In this document: positions 43,033 to 55,454 of the stretch, one piece after another
Numbering within the stretch: position 1 is the first letter of the stretch
Layout of the letters: each line of letters opens with the position of its first letter
Origin: Antilocapra americana
Taxonomy: Eukaryota; Chordata; Mammalia; Artiodactyla; Antilocapridae
Reading direction: 5' to 3'
Length of the DNA: 64,000 nucleotides
NCBI GenBank assembly: GCA_007570785.1
Contig: ML664161.1
Span: forward strand, 40,664,360-40,728,359
The notes under the pieces: model-generated
Told to the model about the DNA's origin: nothing
The model's database searches: none
The model's input: only the letters and a program-made list of their open reading frames with translations
Position numbers and translations under genes: made by a program

Positions 43033-46000
43033 CAACAGACTGGTTCCAAATAGGAAAAGGAGTACATCAAGGCTATTTATTGTCACCCTGTTTATTTAAC
43101 TTATATGCAGAGTACATCATGAGAAACGCTGGGCTGGAAGAAGCACAAGCTGAAATCAAGATTGCTGGGAGAAATATCAATAACCTCAGATATGCAGATG
43201 ACACCACCCTCATGGCAGAAAGTGGAAAGGAAGCCTCTTGATGAAAGTAAAAGAGGAGAGTGAAAAAGTTGGCTTAAAGTTCAACATTCAGAAAACTAAG
43301 ATCATGGCATCTGGTCCCATCACTTCATGGGAAATAGATGGGGAAACAGTGTCAAACTTTATTTTTTGAGACTCCAAAATCACTGCAGATGATGATTGCA
43401 GCCATGAAATTAAAAGACGCTTACTCCTTGGAAGGAAAGTTATGACCAACCTAGATAGCATGTTAAAAAGCAGAGACATTACTTTGCCAACAAAAGTCCG
43501 TCTAGTCAAGGCTATTGTTTTTCCGGTAGTCATTAATGGATGTGAGAGTTGGACGGTGAAGAAAGCTGAGCACCGAAGAAGTGATGCTTCTGAACTGTGA
43601 TGTTGGAGAAGACTCTTGAGAGTCCCTTGGACTGCAAAGAGATCCACCCAGTCCATCCTAAAGGAGATCAGTCCTGGGTGTTCATTGGAAGGACTGATGT
43701 TGAAGCTGAAACTCCAACACTTTGGCCACTTGATGCAAAGAGTTGACTCATTTGAAAAGACCCTGATGATGGGAAGGTTGGGGGCAGGAGGAGAAGGGGA
43801 CAACAGAAGATGAGATGGCTGGATGGCATCAGTGACTCAGTGGACATGGGTTTGGGTATACTCTGGGAGTTGGTGATGAACAGGGAGGCCTGGCATGCTG
43901 TGATTCATGGGGTAGCAAAGAGTCGGACACGACTGAGCGTCTGAACTGGCCTGAGTGGATGACATGTGATCTGAACTACCTACATGTTCGTGCAGCCCCT
44001 CTTTAATACTCTCAGGCCTTGTTTATGCCTAATCTTAGATTTCTCACATCCATCTTGTGATGAATTACTGCTGGGACCACCCTACTTCATGATTTGATGG
44101 GTCTCACAGAACCAGCTCATGACAGATACCTATGGATTCTCATGGCCACTTGATATTTACTATCAGCTACTCTGTTTTAACCAAGGATTAGAAATTGTTT
44201 TTCAATTTATATATAATTCTTTGTTGTAGATATCATGGCCTTGCTCTAAAACCCTAGATGTCTGTGTTATTCTCTTGTTAGGAGTTCCAGGACTGCATAA
44301 GTGTTGTTCTCAAGACACATGCTCACAATACCATAGGGTCTGAGGAGTCATATGGTTGCCAGCACCATAGCCTTGATCTTGCCTGAAGGACTCTTTCCTA
44401 CTCCAGGACCTTCTCAAAGCTGCCGGCTTTTCATTCCACTCAGGAAATGGGTCAGAACATTCTTTTTTAATGTAAAATACTCTTCTGCCTGAAATCAAAG
44501 AAGCCTAGCTGGCATTATGCCCTGTGGTGAGAGATGCAAGATGCTATAATGTATCATTTCCTTTGAGGGGCATGTCCTGACATGGTCAAGATGACAGAAG
44601 CCCTAAAAATTCACTCATGTGGCACGTCTCTGAATCTTTGTATTATGTAAAAGGATCTTCTAATATACATTTTTTTTATTGAGTCTACTTTAAATAGCCT
44701 TGAAATAGTGGACAAATGTGATCTGTGGAATGTCTCAATGATCCAAATTCCTTTGGAGTATATATTGTGACAGAGAGTGAAAGATTTAACAGGCCTTCTG
44801 ATAAGATCATAATACTCTTGCTTTTCTTCCGTGAAGGTGAGCTATTTCTGGTTTTCCTTCCTGATAGTGAGGAAATGCACATATGAGATCAGTGGCAACA
44901 TACTATGTACTTGAGACTATGTTAGCCTGTGATAACAAAGATTGCTGAGTCATGCCTAATAGCTGCACTCACTCGAGCATCATTTGGTTGTTTCAGTAGT
45001 TCACTGTCATCCTTTAGAATCCTGGGTTTTGTTGTGGCCAAACTCCATGTAGCGAATACATGGCAATATGATGAGAATCACCACCTCTGAGTACTCTAAG
45101 GGTGGTCTTAATTGTTTCCGTTTTCTCATGATGCGATATTGTTCATGCTTTTCAATTTTGACTAGAATAGGAGCATTTTCAGAGATTTCCATTTCACCTT
45201 CGCCACTATAATAGCTCATATTGCCAGATCAAGGAGCCTATGTAGAGATTCCATCAGCTACTAAGTATGCCCAATGATGACTGAGTAGCGCAATGTTAGT
45301 TGAGTGGGTCAGGACTCTGATGCCTAGCATACTTGCGCCCTCCACTCTAACATGGGGCCATTGTGAAGCTTCAAGTCAGTGGGCAATAATGTTAACCTAA
45401 GCCTTTGTCTGAGAGTTTTATATACCAGCATATGATTATTTAAGTAATGTCTATAGGCCATAGGTAAGAGCTAGGGGTTATGATCTATCCTGATCTTCAC
45501 TCAGAGGGCTCCAGATCTGAAAACTGTCTCAGGTATGAAAACTAAATTTGAGATAGTGACATTTTGTTTTAGCTGTCACCCTTAGCCTTTTGGTCATATA
45601 TCTGGACGTTGTTTTGTCTTGATTATATGGTATCTTTATTGGGTGCCCATCTAATTTGGTCCTGAGAAGACTGTTCTACTAACTATGTCATAGCTCCATG
45701 TGGGAAGCTTCACAAAGAACACTTGTTTCCCAAACCACCCTCCTCTAGCCTGACTGCTACTCTGACAATGCCATTCATTACAATACCTGTACAAGCTACC
45801 TTGTTTCTGCCTGAATTTAGTGCTTCTACCTGGCCTCTGTTCTTTGGGGATCCAACCATTTTTATTGCTATCAGAGAGCCCAGGTCTTTTAATATTATCT
45901 CCTACCATCAGCTCTAGCCTTTAAAGAATGGACATCACTGTGATTATTGATGCTGGTAGCTTTGTTACCAGCACATTCTTCATTGCCTTGGTAAAGAAAC

Positions 46001-46147
46001 TATCTTCCATGGAATACAGAATCTGCTGGGTTTTCTGACCTCAGATAGTGTATCCACTCTAGAAGGCTTACTTCCCTGAGCTTCTTTGCCATTTACCATG
46101 AAAGACTGAGCATTTCTACTCAGTTAGCATGGACCATCACTATATCT

Positions 46148-46356
46148 GAGCTTTCTGGTGACTCAGACAATAAGCAATCTCCCTACAGTATGGGAGACCT
46201 GGGTTCAGTTCCTTGGTTGGAAGATCCTCTGGTGAAGGGAATGGCAACCCATTCCAGTATTCTTGCCTAGAGAATTCCATGGACAGAGGCACATGGCAGG
46301 CTATAGTTCATGGCGTTGCAAAAAGCCGAGCAATACTGAGTGACTAACATACACAC
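46148..46356 (+). mobile_element. Bov-tA SINE
   Basis: Reads gagctttctggtgactcaga, gagacctgggttcagttcct, cctagagaattccatggaca, tgagtgactaacatacacac. Moderately diverged; it interrupts the ERV-like relic. Confidence 0.92.
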
Positions 46357-47344
46357 AATACTTTATCCAATCTTCCTGAGTTATCTTAGGAGCACTGTTT
46401 CCCAATGTCCCTGCTAGGGTGTTAAATTCTGTATCATGAGAGAAGGCTGCCAAATTGGTAGACTCTTCTTTATCCAACTTCACATTTCATTCATATTGAT
46501 CAGCACCTTCAAGATCCAGTTCCAAAAAATACTGTCTCATGGGATCCAGGCCCATAGCTAAATCCTACAGTTCTTTCAGAGTATTATACCATGGTATCAA
46601 CCCTCTTTCCTTTAGTAGGTTCAACGCCTCCCTAGCCAGGTTTTGTTGCAATTTGATTCTAGTTACTGGCCTGGTATCTAGAAGTGGTGGTAGATCTCAG
46701 AGGACTTGTTGTCTTGTAACACAAAAGCGTCTGCACTATGTTTAAATAAGGGATGAGCACTAAATTTTATCAGGTAAGCCTGGGATTCTGCTGGAGGCTC
46801 AGCATACTTAGGGGATCCTGAGAATTCACTACTTTCAAGAACATGACCCAGATGTTCCCTCCCTTAGTCTCTGAGTCCGACTGTTAACCTTGGTAGCAGC
46901 CTTGGCAGGGTTGGGAATTCAACCTTATCTGGAGCTCTCCTTCTGTTATAATTAAGTCTTGGGTCCATCCTCAGAGTTTTCTGCCCTTCGCCTGTCAGAG
47001 AAGAGAGTTCACAGGTTGCCAGGAAGGCCTTCTGGCTCTCACACTTTGCCTTATGTTGATTATTAATCACCTTTACCCTTTCGATGTCTTTCTCCAAGGC
47101 ACGATGGTTGCTGGTCCCCAGCAACAGATATCGGATTCCTTAGTCCTCTCTTTATTTCCCAGACCTCCCAAAAAGCTGAGGTATTACATCTGCAATGATG
47201 AGAATTTGGGCAATAGTACTGTAGTCAAATATGGGGGGCTGTCCGTGCTTGACGTGCCATTCGAGATGAGGGACCAGCAAGGTAGTAGGTGATCTGGCTC
47301 CCAGGTTCTGTTTTAAAGTCTTCCCTAGGCTCCCTTCTGCTATC

Positions 47345-47760
47345 AGCAGTCTTAAGTTAGGTTCCCTGAGACAGAGACTCAGAATTCCTTACAGAGATTT
47401 TGATAGGCTCCTGGAAACAACAACTGAGAAGGGACACAGGCCGAGGCAGAGGGTGCAGTTGAGTAAAACACAGCAACACACCAGAGCCTTCAGGCAATCC
47501 TCTGTGGAGCTCTGGAGCTAGGATGACCCTTTGTCCCCCAACAGAAGCAAGGGAACTGGGCCCTTATGTCACCACATCGACCGGTTTTTGAATGCATGCT
47601 GCCGGGAGAAAGAGGCATAACTTCGCATGAAGCATTCCAGCAAACTTTCACTGGAGAGGGATTTGGCTGTGAGCCATCAGCAGCCTGAGACACCTGGGAC
47701 ATATCTGGGTTGGTGACTGCCTTGTCCCTACAGAGTTATCTGGGATGTGCCCTTTGATGG
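47345..47760 (-). repeat. Possible 5' LTR remnant of the ERV-like relic
   Basis: Begins near ttaggttccctgagacagag and shares order with the segment at 41060. No clean TG...CA ends seen, so this is a low-confidence assignment. Confidence 0.3.
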
Positions 47761-49559
47761 CCCTAACTATTTCTTATGTGTTTAGGTATTTTTACATGTA
47801 CTTGCATGTATTTGTATATATTTCTTCATAGCTCTTTAGTAGCAACCATCTGGACACACTGCTAAATAAAACCACTCATTCTGCCCAAGCCTGACGCATA
47901 CATGGGTACACTTTTTGTTAACCTATTCCAGCTTTTCAGTCATTTCCCTAGTGTTATGACATTACCCAAATGGCAGGCTGCAGGAATTAAACAGCATGGC
48001 TCAGAGGGGATGGATGTGGTTGTGCACTGTAGGAATTTTGCTGGCTCGCTGCTCCCCGATGCTTCAGAGGTGCTTTCGTGCACTGCTCTGCTCAGAATAT
48101 AGACTCTAAAACACCTCTGTCCTGGAATAGAGCCACCCAGGAAAAAACTCTTGAATCTGTGTTTTTTTTTTTCCTTAACAATCGAACAGCTGTTGTATCC
48201 ATGAAGAGAGTTTTGCCATAATGGTTGTGTCTATTGGGATGCATTTTGGGTAGGGAGAGGTACATCGGAGTAATGTTTAAGGAGATAGGATAGTACTTTC
48301 AAGATCAAGGGACATTCAATAGAAAAGACATTTTTCTAAAGTTCAAATGGTAAAGCTATAAAAGTAAGAAATATTTATAGGAATCCTACTTCCTAGCATG
48401 GCATTATGGAGAGATGGTATTTGAATTAACCAGTGATTTTCAGCTTCTTCAATTTTCTTTCTTATAGACACCAGATAATATAAACAAACAACCCTTCCCC
48501 CCATACTCAATTTCAAAGATTTAGCCTGAAATGAATAGTAAGTTATCTCTTTTCTTTTGTTTCTCTGTTTTGTGCACAATTTATTAGTGTAATTCATAGA
48601 AAATATGGGTCATGCTTTTTAAATTAGTATCCCCTTGCTCTCATCTCCCTTACTGCCCAACAATTAATTGAACAAACCAGGTCTAAGGCTTCAGTATTTG
48701 TTCATTTGCTATAAATTAGTATCTGAATCCTCAGAGCTAAAATAGACCAACATAAAAGTCATATTCATGACTGGCTCATCACTGATGTTTGTTTGTCACT
48801 GGTTCTTGTTCCCTCTTGACTTCCTTCTTCACTAGACTCCACATAAACAGTGTATCATGACCCTTGAATACCTATGAAGACCATCTGCTGTTGTAATAAA
48901 ATAAGTGATATACTTAATATGACCCACATTTTCAAATATAATGAGTAATTGTTCTGTAAAATGAAATAATAATGTTTTAAAACTTTTTAGATGTCATTCT
49001 GAAGTCAAGGTCGGTGTTGAAAATGACCAGATACCAGGTGTTATTTACCATATAATATTAAATGACCAAGGAACTGAGTGATATATTCTAAACATTTAGG
49101 ATTTTCAGACCTTTTATTGTGTCCTCTTTACACAGTACTGCTTGGCTGAAGTACCCTGTTCTCCTAAAAGGGCATTCAGATTCTATTTTTTCATCCCTCA
49201 TGTCACTTCTGTTCCCTCAGTACACTGACACATCTGTGATCAAAGTCCTTGAACAGTGACTACTGGTCCTGTTCTCCACGACTAGGTATACTGGATGCTA
49301 GAAGCTTGAGCTAACCCAGTCTTCCAATTCAGCAGCTATGAAAGTCAAGACTTACTTTAAAGCTGTAGTTATTTGGACAGAATGTCATTGCTTCAGTGAT
49401 AGGTGACTGAATTAGTGATTTTAAGACAGACTTAGCATATATAGAAATGAGGCAGTATTTAGTAGATGAGGGGATAATTAGAGAAGTAATGAGGTATTTC
49501 AATAAATGATGTGGAAACAATTGGCTACATAGAAAATGTAAAATTAAATCTTTCTTTTG
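47761..49559. other. No recognised feature
   Basis: About 1.8 kb with no named repeat; T tract near 48162-48171. Open frames up to 84 codons without features. Confidence 0.4.
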
Positions 49560-50110
49560 TGTCATACAATAAAATGAACTGCAGATGATTAAAAGATAAA
49601 ATATGAAAGGCGATGTTTAAAAGCTTTTAGAAAAAAATATGTATGCTTATAATGATATAGGAAACACTTTCTGAAACAAGACACAAAAGTACCAAACTGT
49701 AAAGATGATTTTTATTATATTTTGTTACCATTGAATTAGAAACACTGTTCACAAAGTTAAAATGCAAGCTACAGCCTTTGACAGACTTCGCAATTGTATA
49801 TAACCTGCAAAGATTAGGTGCTTGGTTATGTAAATAAGTCATACAAATCAGTAAAAAGAAGTAAAGTAATTCAACTGAAAAATGGAAAAATGGCACAACT
49901 AGACAATTTTAGGAACAATAAACTGGAATGTTGAATAAGCATGAAGAGAGGCTCAAACTTCATTATCATCAAAGAAATGCAAGATAAAGATTGAAATAGC
50001 CACACTTCTCACCCATCAGATTAGGAAAATCATACAAAAGTCTAACAATACCAAAAGTCTAACAATACAAAACAATACTAAGATAAGTAAAACCAAAAGA
50101 AGGTTACAGA
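49560..50110 (+). mobile_element. Old L1 (L1M-type) ORF2 3' remnant
   Basis: Reads ttaaaagataaaatatgaaa, attcaactgaaaaatggaaa, attatcatcaaagaaatgca and cttctcacccatcagattag, the order of an L1 ORF2 3' region in sense, badly decayed. A short tandem duplication (aaagtctaacaatac) sits at about 50037-50066. Confidence 0.6.
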
Positions 50111-50164
50111 TGTGTTTCTAATATTATTCTCTGCATGTTTATACCTTTAAAACATGAAACATGT

Positions 50165-50409
50165 TAATTATCATATGTGAAATCAATCACCAGCCCAGGG
50201 CTGATGCATGGGGCTGGTGCACCGAGATGACCCAGGGGGAGGGAATCGGGAGGGAGGAGGGAGGGGGGTTCTGGAGGGGGAGCATATGTAAACCCATGGC
50301 GGTTTCATGTCAATGTATGGCAAAACCAACACAATAATGTAAAGAAAATTAAAAAAAAAAAAAGTCTATGAAACAAAAATAAATAAATAAATAAATAAAT
50401 AAATAAAAC
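50165..50409 (+). mobile_element. Ruminant L1 3' UTR end with (AAAT)n tail
   Basis: Reads ttatcatatgtgaaatcaat caccagcccagg, ggctggtgcaccgagatgac, gtcaatgtatggcaaaacca, then an A tract and about six AAAT units (50382-50407). A young-type L1 end, truncated to about 240 bp. Confidence 0.88.
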
Positions 50410-52714
50410 TTTTCATTAAGAAACTGAAAATGACCAGTGATTGCTCCACATTGAACAGTAGAGCTATGATTGAAGGGAGAGAAAAAAGGACACATTTAGA
50501 CTCTTCCATGACTTTCCTGGCTCAGTTCTGCAGTTAGACGTCAGTAAAGCAAATTTGCTGTGAAGGTCAATAGGAGACATCTCAAAGATAAGTGGTAACA
50601 TTGCTTCATTCTTCTCAGATCTTGAATCCCCATTTTTCATCTTTTACTGAGAAAAAACATTTTCTATCCATTAAAAAAGCTTTAAAATGCAAAAACATAG
50701 GAGAGCTTTAACATGATGGAGTGTTGGTCAAGGTTTCAAAGTTGCTGCCACTGCTTTTTGTGTTTTGATTAGGTAAGGGAGAGCTTTGCAAAGCAGGCAG
50801 ATGTGTTGTGTCTGGAAGAAAACAAAGTTGTGAGTTTTGAGCCTGGAAAGCTGAACAAGAAGATTTGCACCCTCTCTCTCTCTTTTTTTTTTTTAATTGA
50901 GAAGTCTAGCTAAAGGTTTGTCACTTTTGTTTATCTTTTCAAACAGAGGCTTAAGATGTCATAGAAAACTGTCAACTTCACAACTATTGTTGACTGCTTT
51001 GTTTTTATACACCTGCACCTGAGAAAATACAAACCGTATTTCTAGTGTCCAGCAAGATTACATACAGGCATGTTCTTCAGACCCTCAGGGCCAACCTGAA
51101 CCCCTGGCAGTCTGTGCCCTCTGGCAGAACACCACCGAGCATGCCTCAAGGTCAGCCTGTACCCACAAGGTCCTCCAGGGAAATCCACAGGCAGCACAGT
51201 TAATTACGCTAACAGCCAAGGAATTTATATTGGCCCACTGTGGCCTCATAAGATGACGATCTTTCTTCCTTAGTCACAGGGGGATGTTAATGGTATTTTT
51301 ATTAACTTGTGACCTGTTGACTGCTATTAGAATATAGATTGTATGCATAAACCAGGTTGGGTATTACAGATATGATTATGGAGCAATCACTGTAGCATCC
51401 ACTGGACTTCTAATCATTGTTGTCAAAGAGAATTTGTAAAACTTGAAACTGCTTTTTGGAGTTCTACAAGAAGAAACACTCAGGATCAAAGTTGATATTG
51501 TCTCTTTGTGTCCTCTTGAAATTGCGATTTCTGATTTTTATGATTAGACTGGTGAACAAAGGCAGATTTTAAAAGAGAGGAAAACTACAAAGGATAGATG
51601 ATGATGAGAGTAATCTTAGATTTCTGCAGCTCAGGGTTGACAATTTCCCTTATTGAAATTGTTTTTGATTAGAAATATATGCAGTTTGCTAGCAGTTCTA
51701 TTTATTCAGGTATCCCTAATAATTGGTGACAAGATTATATTCTGATCTATTATTTTAGTAATGTGAAAATTCACTTCTGCAGTTGTGTACCATGTGGTAT
51801 GAAATATAGCATTAAGAACTGTTAGTCATGTTCTTTACAGTCACCTATTAATGGTAATGCCGTCAAGGTTGCCAAAGTGTCTTCAGAGTCGATATCTAAG
51901 GATGTTAATTTATATTCCGCAAAGTGCATTATTTATTCTGCAAAGTGCATTATTTATTCTGCAAAGTGCATTATTGATAATCACAAGCCTTCTCCCCCTT
52001 AGTGGAAGAAGAGTTGATGCAACCCCTTTTAAACTGCTGCCTCTGCATGCAGGGAGGGATCAGAAGGGGCAAATGGTACCATTAACACAGTAAATTACAG
52101 TATTAACTGACTTGACTAGAGGCAGAAAATACTGTATCTGAAATCTCGCCATCCTAATTTAGAAGTCACAAGTAGTTGAGATAAAAAAGAAAAAAATAAT
52201 AATAATTTGCCCTTCCAGGTTCTTAGCTCAACTAAATGTTTGAACTCTCTGAGCTAGAGTCAGTTCTCCGTGAACTTTAGACCGGCTACTTTCAAATGGG
52301 ACTATTCAAGAGCAGAGAGAAAGGAGGTATTGAAAGCAGAATGGTATTGCTTTTGAGTCCCTGGGGTTCTGGGCAAGGAGAACTCACAATGCAGACAATT
52401 GATCTTCTGTCCCAGGACTGACACTTTCACTGATCTCTCCATGATTGCCATTGTAACCTTGCCTCTTAAGTACATTGCCAGAAATCAGATAGTCTTGGAG
52501 ACAAAGCCACTTATTTGGGGGTAGTTTGCATTAGAAATGAAGCTGTATTTTCTGCTGTTAGTGTCCTGCTGAGGTAGCTGCAGTTTTCCAAGTTTTTAAA
52601 AGAACATGTCTTATTTTAAGGTAAATTTATTTTCACAGCATCCTAAGTGATAAGTAAAAAGCTGTATGGTAATATGTAATAATACATATGTACTTTTCAG
52701 GACCATGTATTGGA
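50410..52714. other. Repeat-poor stretch with one short tandem repeat
   Basis: No transposon recognised apart from T- or CT-rich tracts (about 50873-50895). It contains an ag|gtaagg junction at 50772 after a T-rich tract and the 21-bp tandem repeat at 51912. Possibly conserved non-coding DNA. Confidence 0.35.
51912..51974. repeat. 21-bp tandem repeat, three copies
   Basis: Unit ttattctgcaaagtgcattat; copies 2 and 3 (51933-51953, 51954-51974) are identical, copy 1 differs at its start and has tccgc in place of tctgc. The period is a multiple of three, so an open frame passes through it. Confidence 0.95.
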
Positions 52715-52860
52715 AAAATCATGGATTTTGGATCAGACAGCTTGGTTACAGTTTTGACTTTGCTGTATATATAACAACGTGAAACTGAGGATGTTTTATA
52801 ACTTATCTGCACCTCAGTAAAACTTATTCTTATACTAGAAAATTATTCTAAAAAATTAAA
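52715..52860 (+). mobile_element. MIR-like SINE (weak)
   Basis: Reads ttggatcagacagcttggtt acagttttgac, then acttatctgcacctcagtaa aac, in MIR order but heavily diverged. Confidence 0.5.
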
Positions 52861-53929
52861 TAGACAAAACATAGAACACACCTGATAGCTTTTGAGGTAC
52901 AGAATACCCTCAATTCCACAAATACACTTCCATTTCCATCTCATATACCTTTCTTTTGCTAAACTTGAAAGCCTGATGTGCATTGGATGTCATGTTTTAA
53001 ATGAATAGCTGGAGGTTAGAAGGAGGTCAAATGGATTTTCAGCCTAATTTTTAAGATGAAGTAGAAAAACACATCTGCAAAATGAAAAGGAAACCAGAGT
53101 AATTAAACTTTAATTGTTGCTTACTATCTTCTTCTCGTTGATTATTTTTCTCTTTCTGTCACTTCACTAAAATATCCAGGGACGAGTTATTCACAGCTTT
53201 TGAACTTTGGTCATAATAGGGATATAAAGAGTATGGTGTCTGATACTTTGACAATAACTGTGTCTGAAAATATCAGTAGGTGTCTGATATTTTCAAAACT
53301 CCTAATACTAGAATAAATATTTTCTTAACTGATTTGGTTTTACCTCTTTTATTTACTTTTTTTTTTTTTCTTTCTGGTACCTACTATCAAGCAAATTAAA
53401 TAATCAGATGGAAGTTTCCAGAGAAAAAAGTAGAGCCCCAGAATGTACAGATCCCATGAAGCCCTAGATGAGGGAAGTAAATTTTACACCAATAGTGGCA
53501 TAAATAGGAATAGTCATCTCATAATTATTTTAGTTCCTATTAACATAATTAAGTAGGATATAATATCATGTACAGACACAATTTACTCTCTCATGCTTAT
53601 TTTTATTTACCCAGCTTGTCTACAGCCCTGCAGGAAGCCTTTTAAAACAAAACAATCAATTACTTCCCTTAGTACTAGGAAGGTGAAAATGAGGAAGGCT
53701 AGCACATTGCGGGACCTTGAGAAGAGATACAAACGGGATTAAAGAATTGGCAAAACTCTGATTGGGCAAAGGACCCTGTTTGGTTCAGCTTTTATAGGTC
53801 TAGTCTTCCCTCATGGCTTGTGTGTTACGTGCGTTTATGTATGTTATGGATTAGTGATTATCAAATATACCAACATTTTAAATATATCGGCCTGTTCTAT
53901 GAATTTGGGTCTGTCTATGCCGTTGCTGC
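52861..53929. other. No recognised feature
   Basis: AT-rich with a T tract near 53359. Nothing identified. Confidence 0.4.
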
Positions 53930-54139
53930 AGGGCTTCTCTGGTGGCTCAGTGGTAAAAGAACTCCGCAGGCAATGAGGTAGCAGGGCTTCAGTCCTTGGA
54001 TCTGGAAAACTCCCTGTAGAAGGAAATGGCAACCCACTCCTATATTCTTACCTGGGAAATCCCATGGACCGAGGAACTTGGCAAGCTACAATCCATGGGG
54101 TTCCAAGAGCTGGACACAACTTAGTGACTAAACTACCAC
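53930..54139 (+). mobile_element. Bov-tA SINE (diverged)
   Basis: Reads gggcttctctggtggctcag, caggcaatgaggtagcaggg, ggaaatcccatggaccgagg, gctggacacaacttagtgac. Complete but with several substitutions. Confidence 0.92.
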
Positions 54140-55454
54140 TTCCGTGTGCCATCACTGCCTCTCTGCAGATCCTATTCCGGAATGAGCATTCTGTTGAATC
54201 AAAAATACCATGATCTGGCCAGCGATACATAGAGAGGAATCCTTCTGATTCAGCAGAAATTGCCTTCCCATTCCATAAAAAATAGATTAGTGCCAAAGTA
54301 TTTCAATCATATCCTATCGCCAAACCTATTATGTTATGGTTTTTTGCATTTGAATTGTGAAAGTGGATTCAATATAGGGAAAATGAGTTAGCAACTAAAC
54401 CAGAAGAAGGGCATCCACAATGAAGGTATGACATTGCTCCCAAGAGTGAAAACTCTCTGCCAGTCTGTCCCCTCAGCACTCAAGGACCTGCCTTTGAGGA
54501 AGTTATCCCTTGTTATGAGGAGATACTTAATTTTTTTTTTTTTGTGACTGTTAGTCTCTAGTTTCTGCCAAAAAGTCTAATACTGGTACATGTAGAGGGC
54601 AGTCTATTTAGGCTCATTCCTCAGCCCCTATCTACCAAAAATCAGCTCAGGGATGACAATTCATTAGCATCAATTACAAAGAGCCTGCAAATGACAAATC
54701 AGAGCTAGGGCATAAGAAAAAAAAAAAAAGATTCTATATTTCAATTAAAATCCCTAGTGTTTTATATTTCCATTGTGATTCAAACTGTTCTTTGACTGTT
54801 AAGTTTTATTCAATTTTTAAATTTTATTCCCTTTACTTTTATCTATGTAGTAGAAGTACCTATTGATCACTGTTATGTGAATGCAGTTTTAACGGGCGTA
54901 TATAACAAGGCCAGGCCAGATTTTGGGACATACAGCTTTGGATCATCAGCCATCAAGCAAGGCTTATGTAATAGATTGTAATAATGAGTGTACACGCATT
55001 AATGACCATTTTGTAATGGAAATGTCCATACCAGAACATGACAGCACATACTTTAACAAAGCAAATATTTTGAATGCATACAATCAGATCATCAATTTCT
55101 TTGTCCTTTTTTGGAGACCCCAACGTTAGAGACAGATACACATAAATGAATACTTGCTAAAATAGCTAGGAGAACTAATTCAATGCAGAGTGTTCATGCT
55201 GTGTCACAAATTATCACCCAAGTAAATGGGTGTATGTGGGAGCAGAAGGTAATTGTACATTTCTTATTCATCCTATCCATCTTTTCCTGTATGATTTCTG
55301 GTTTTTTGAAGGTTGAAGTGCCAGATGTTTGACCACCTTGTGATATCTTGAATAAGATAGAGAACCTTGAAATGACTAAACATCTTGCTGGCTTCACTTC
55401 TAGTTTATATCTGCAATGTCTTTACCTTTATGTAACATTTCCCATTTTCCACAT
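54140..55454. other. No recognised feature
   Basis: AT-rich, with a T tract (54532-54543) and an A tract (54717-54729). Short open frames at 54923-55141 overlap on both strands and look like chance. Confidence 0.4.

Larger units (their letters stand above)
42009..43949 (+). mobile_element. BovB LINE, 5'-truncated, with assembly gap
   Basis: Runs from the linker region (aaatcgaatcccttatgatt) through the RT to gtcggacacgactgagcg. It carries a 100-N gap, an RT nonsense change (CAA to TAA at 42827-42829), a short deletion after the intact YADD region (near 43226) and frameshifts. It interrupts the ERV-like relic, so it is younger. Confidence 0.95.
41060..47760 (-). mobile_element. Probable ERVL-like endogenous retrovirus relic, antisense (very old)
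   Basis: About 4.7 kb of non-BovB DNA lies between two terminal segments that resemble each other (41060-41320 and 47345-47760), read on the minus strand. Short broken minus-strand frames occur at 46864-47124 (with a SSLTGEGQ-like stretch), 45651-45908 and 44685-44882. They suggest gag- and pol-like remnants, but every frame has stops and shifts. The sequence next to the right-hand terminal segment (about 47330-47349) weakly resembles a reversed leucine-tRNA primer-binding site. Split by BovB (42009-43949) and Bov-tA (46148-46356). Not infectious and not coding. The family call is tentative. Confidence 0.42.

Noticed and set aside
43288..43803. 171-codon minus-strand frame; also 62101-62625 (174 codons)
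   Set aside because: Antisense shadows of BovB, which has a long open reverse strand in this region. Not genes.
47902..48102. 66-codon frame with moderate GC as an exon
   Set aside because: No splice sites at suitable positions and no recognisable protein feature.
51851..52093. 80-codon frame with repeated LFILQSA units
   Set aside because: The protein repeat is produced by the 21-bp DNA tandem repeat. No gene context.
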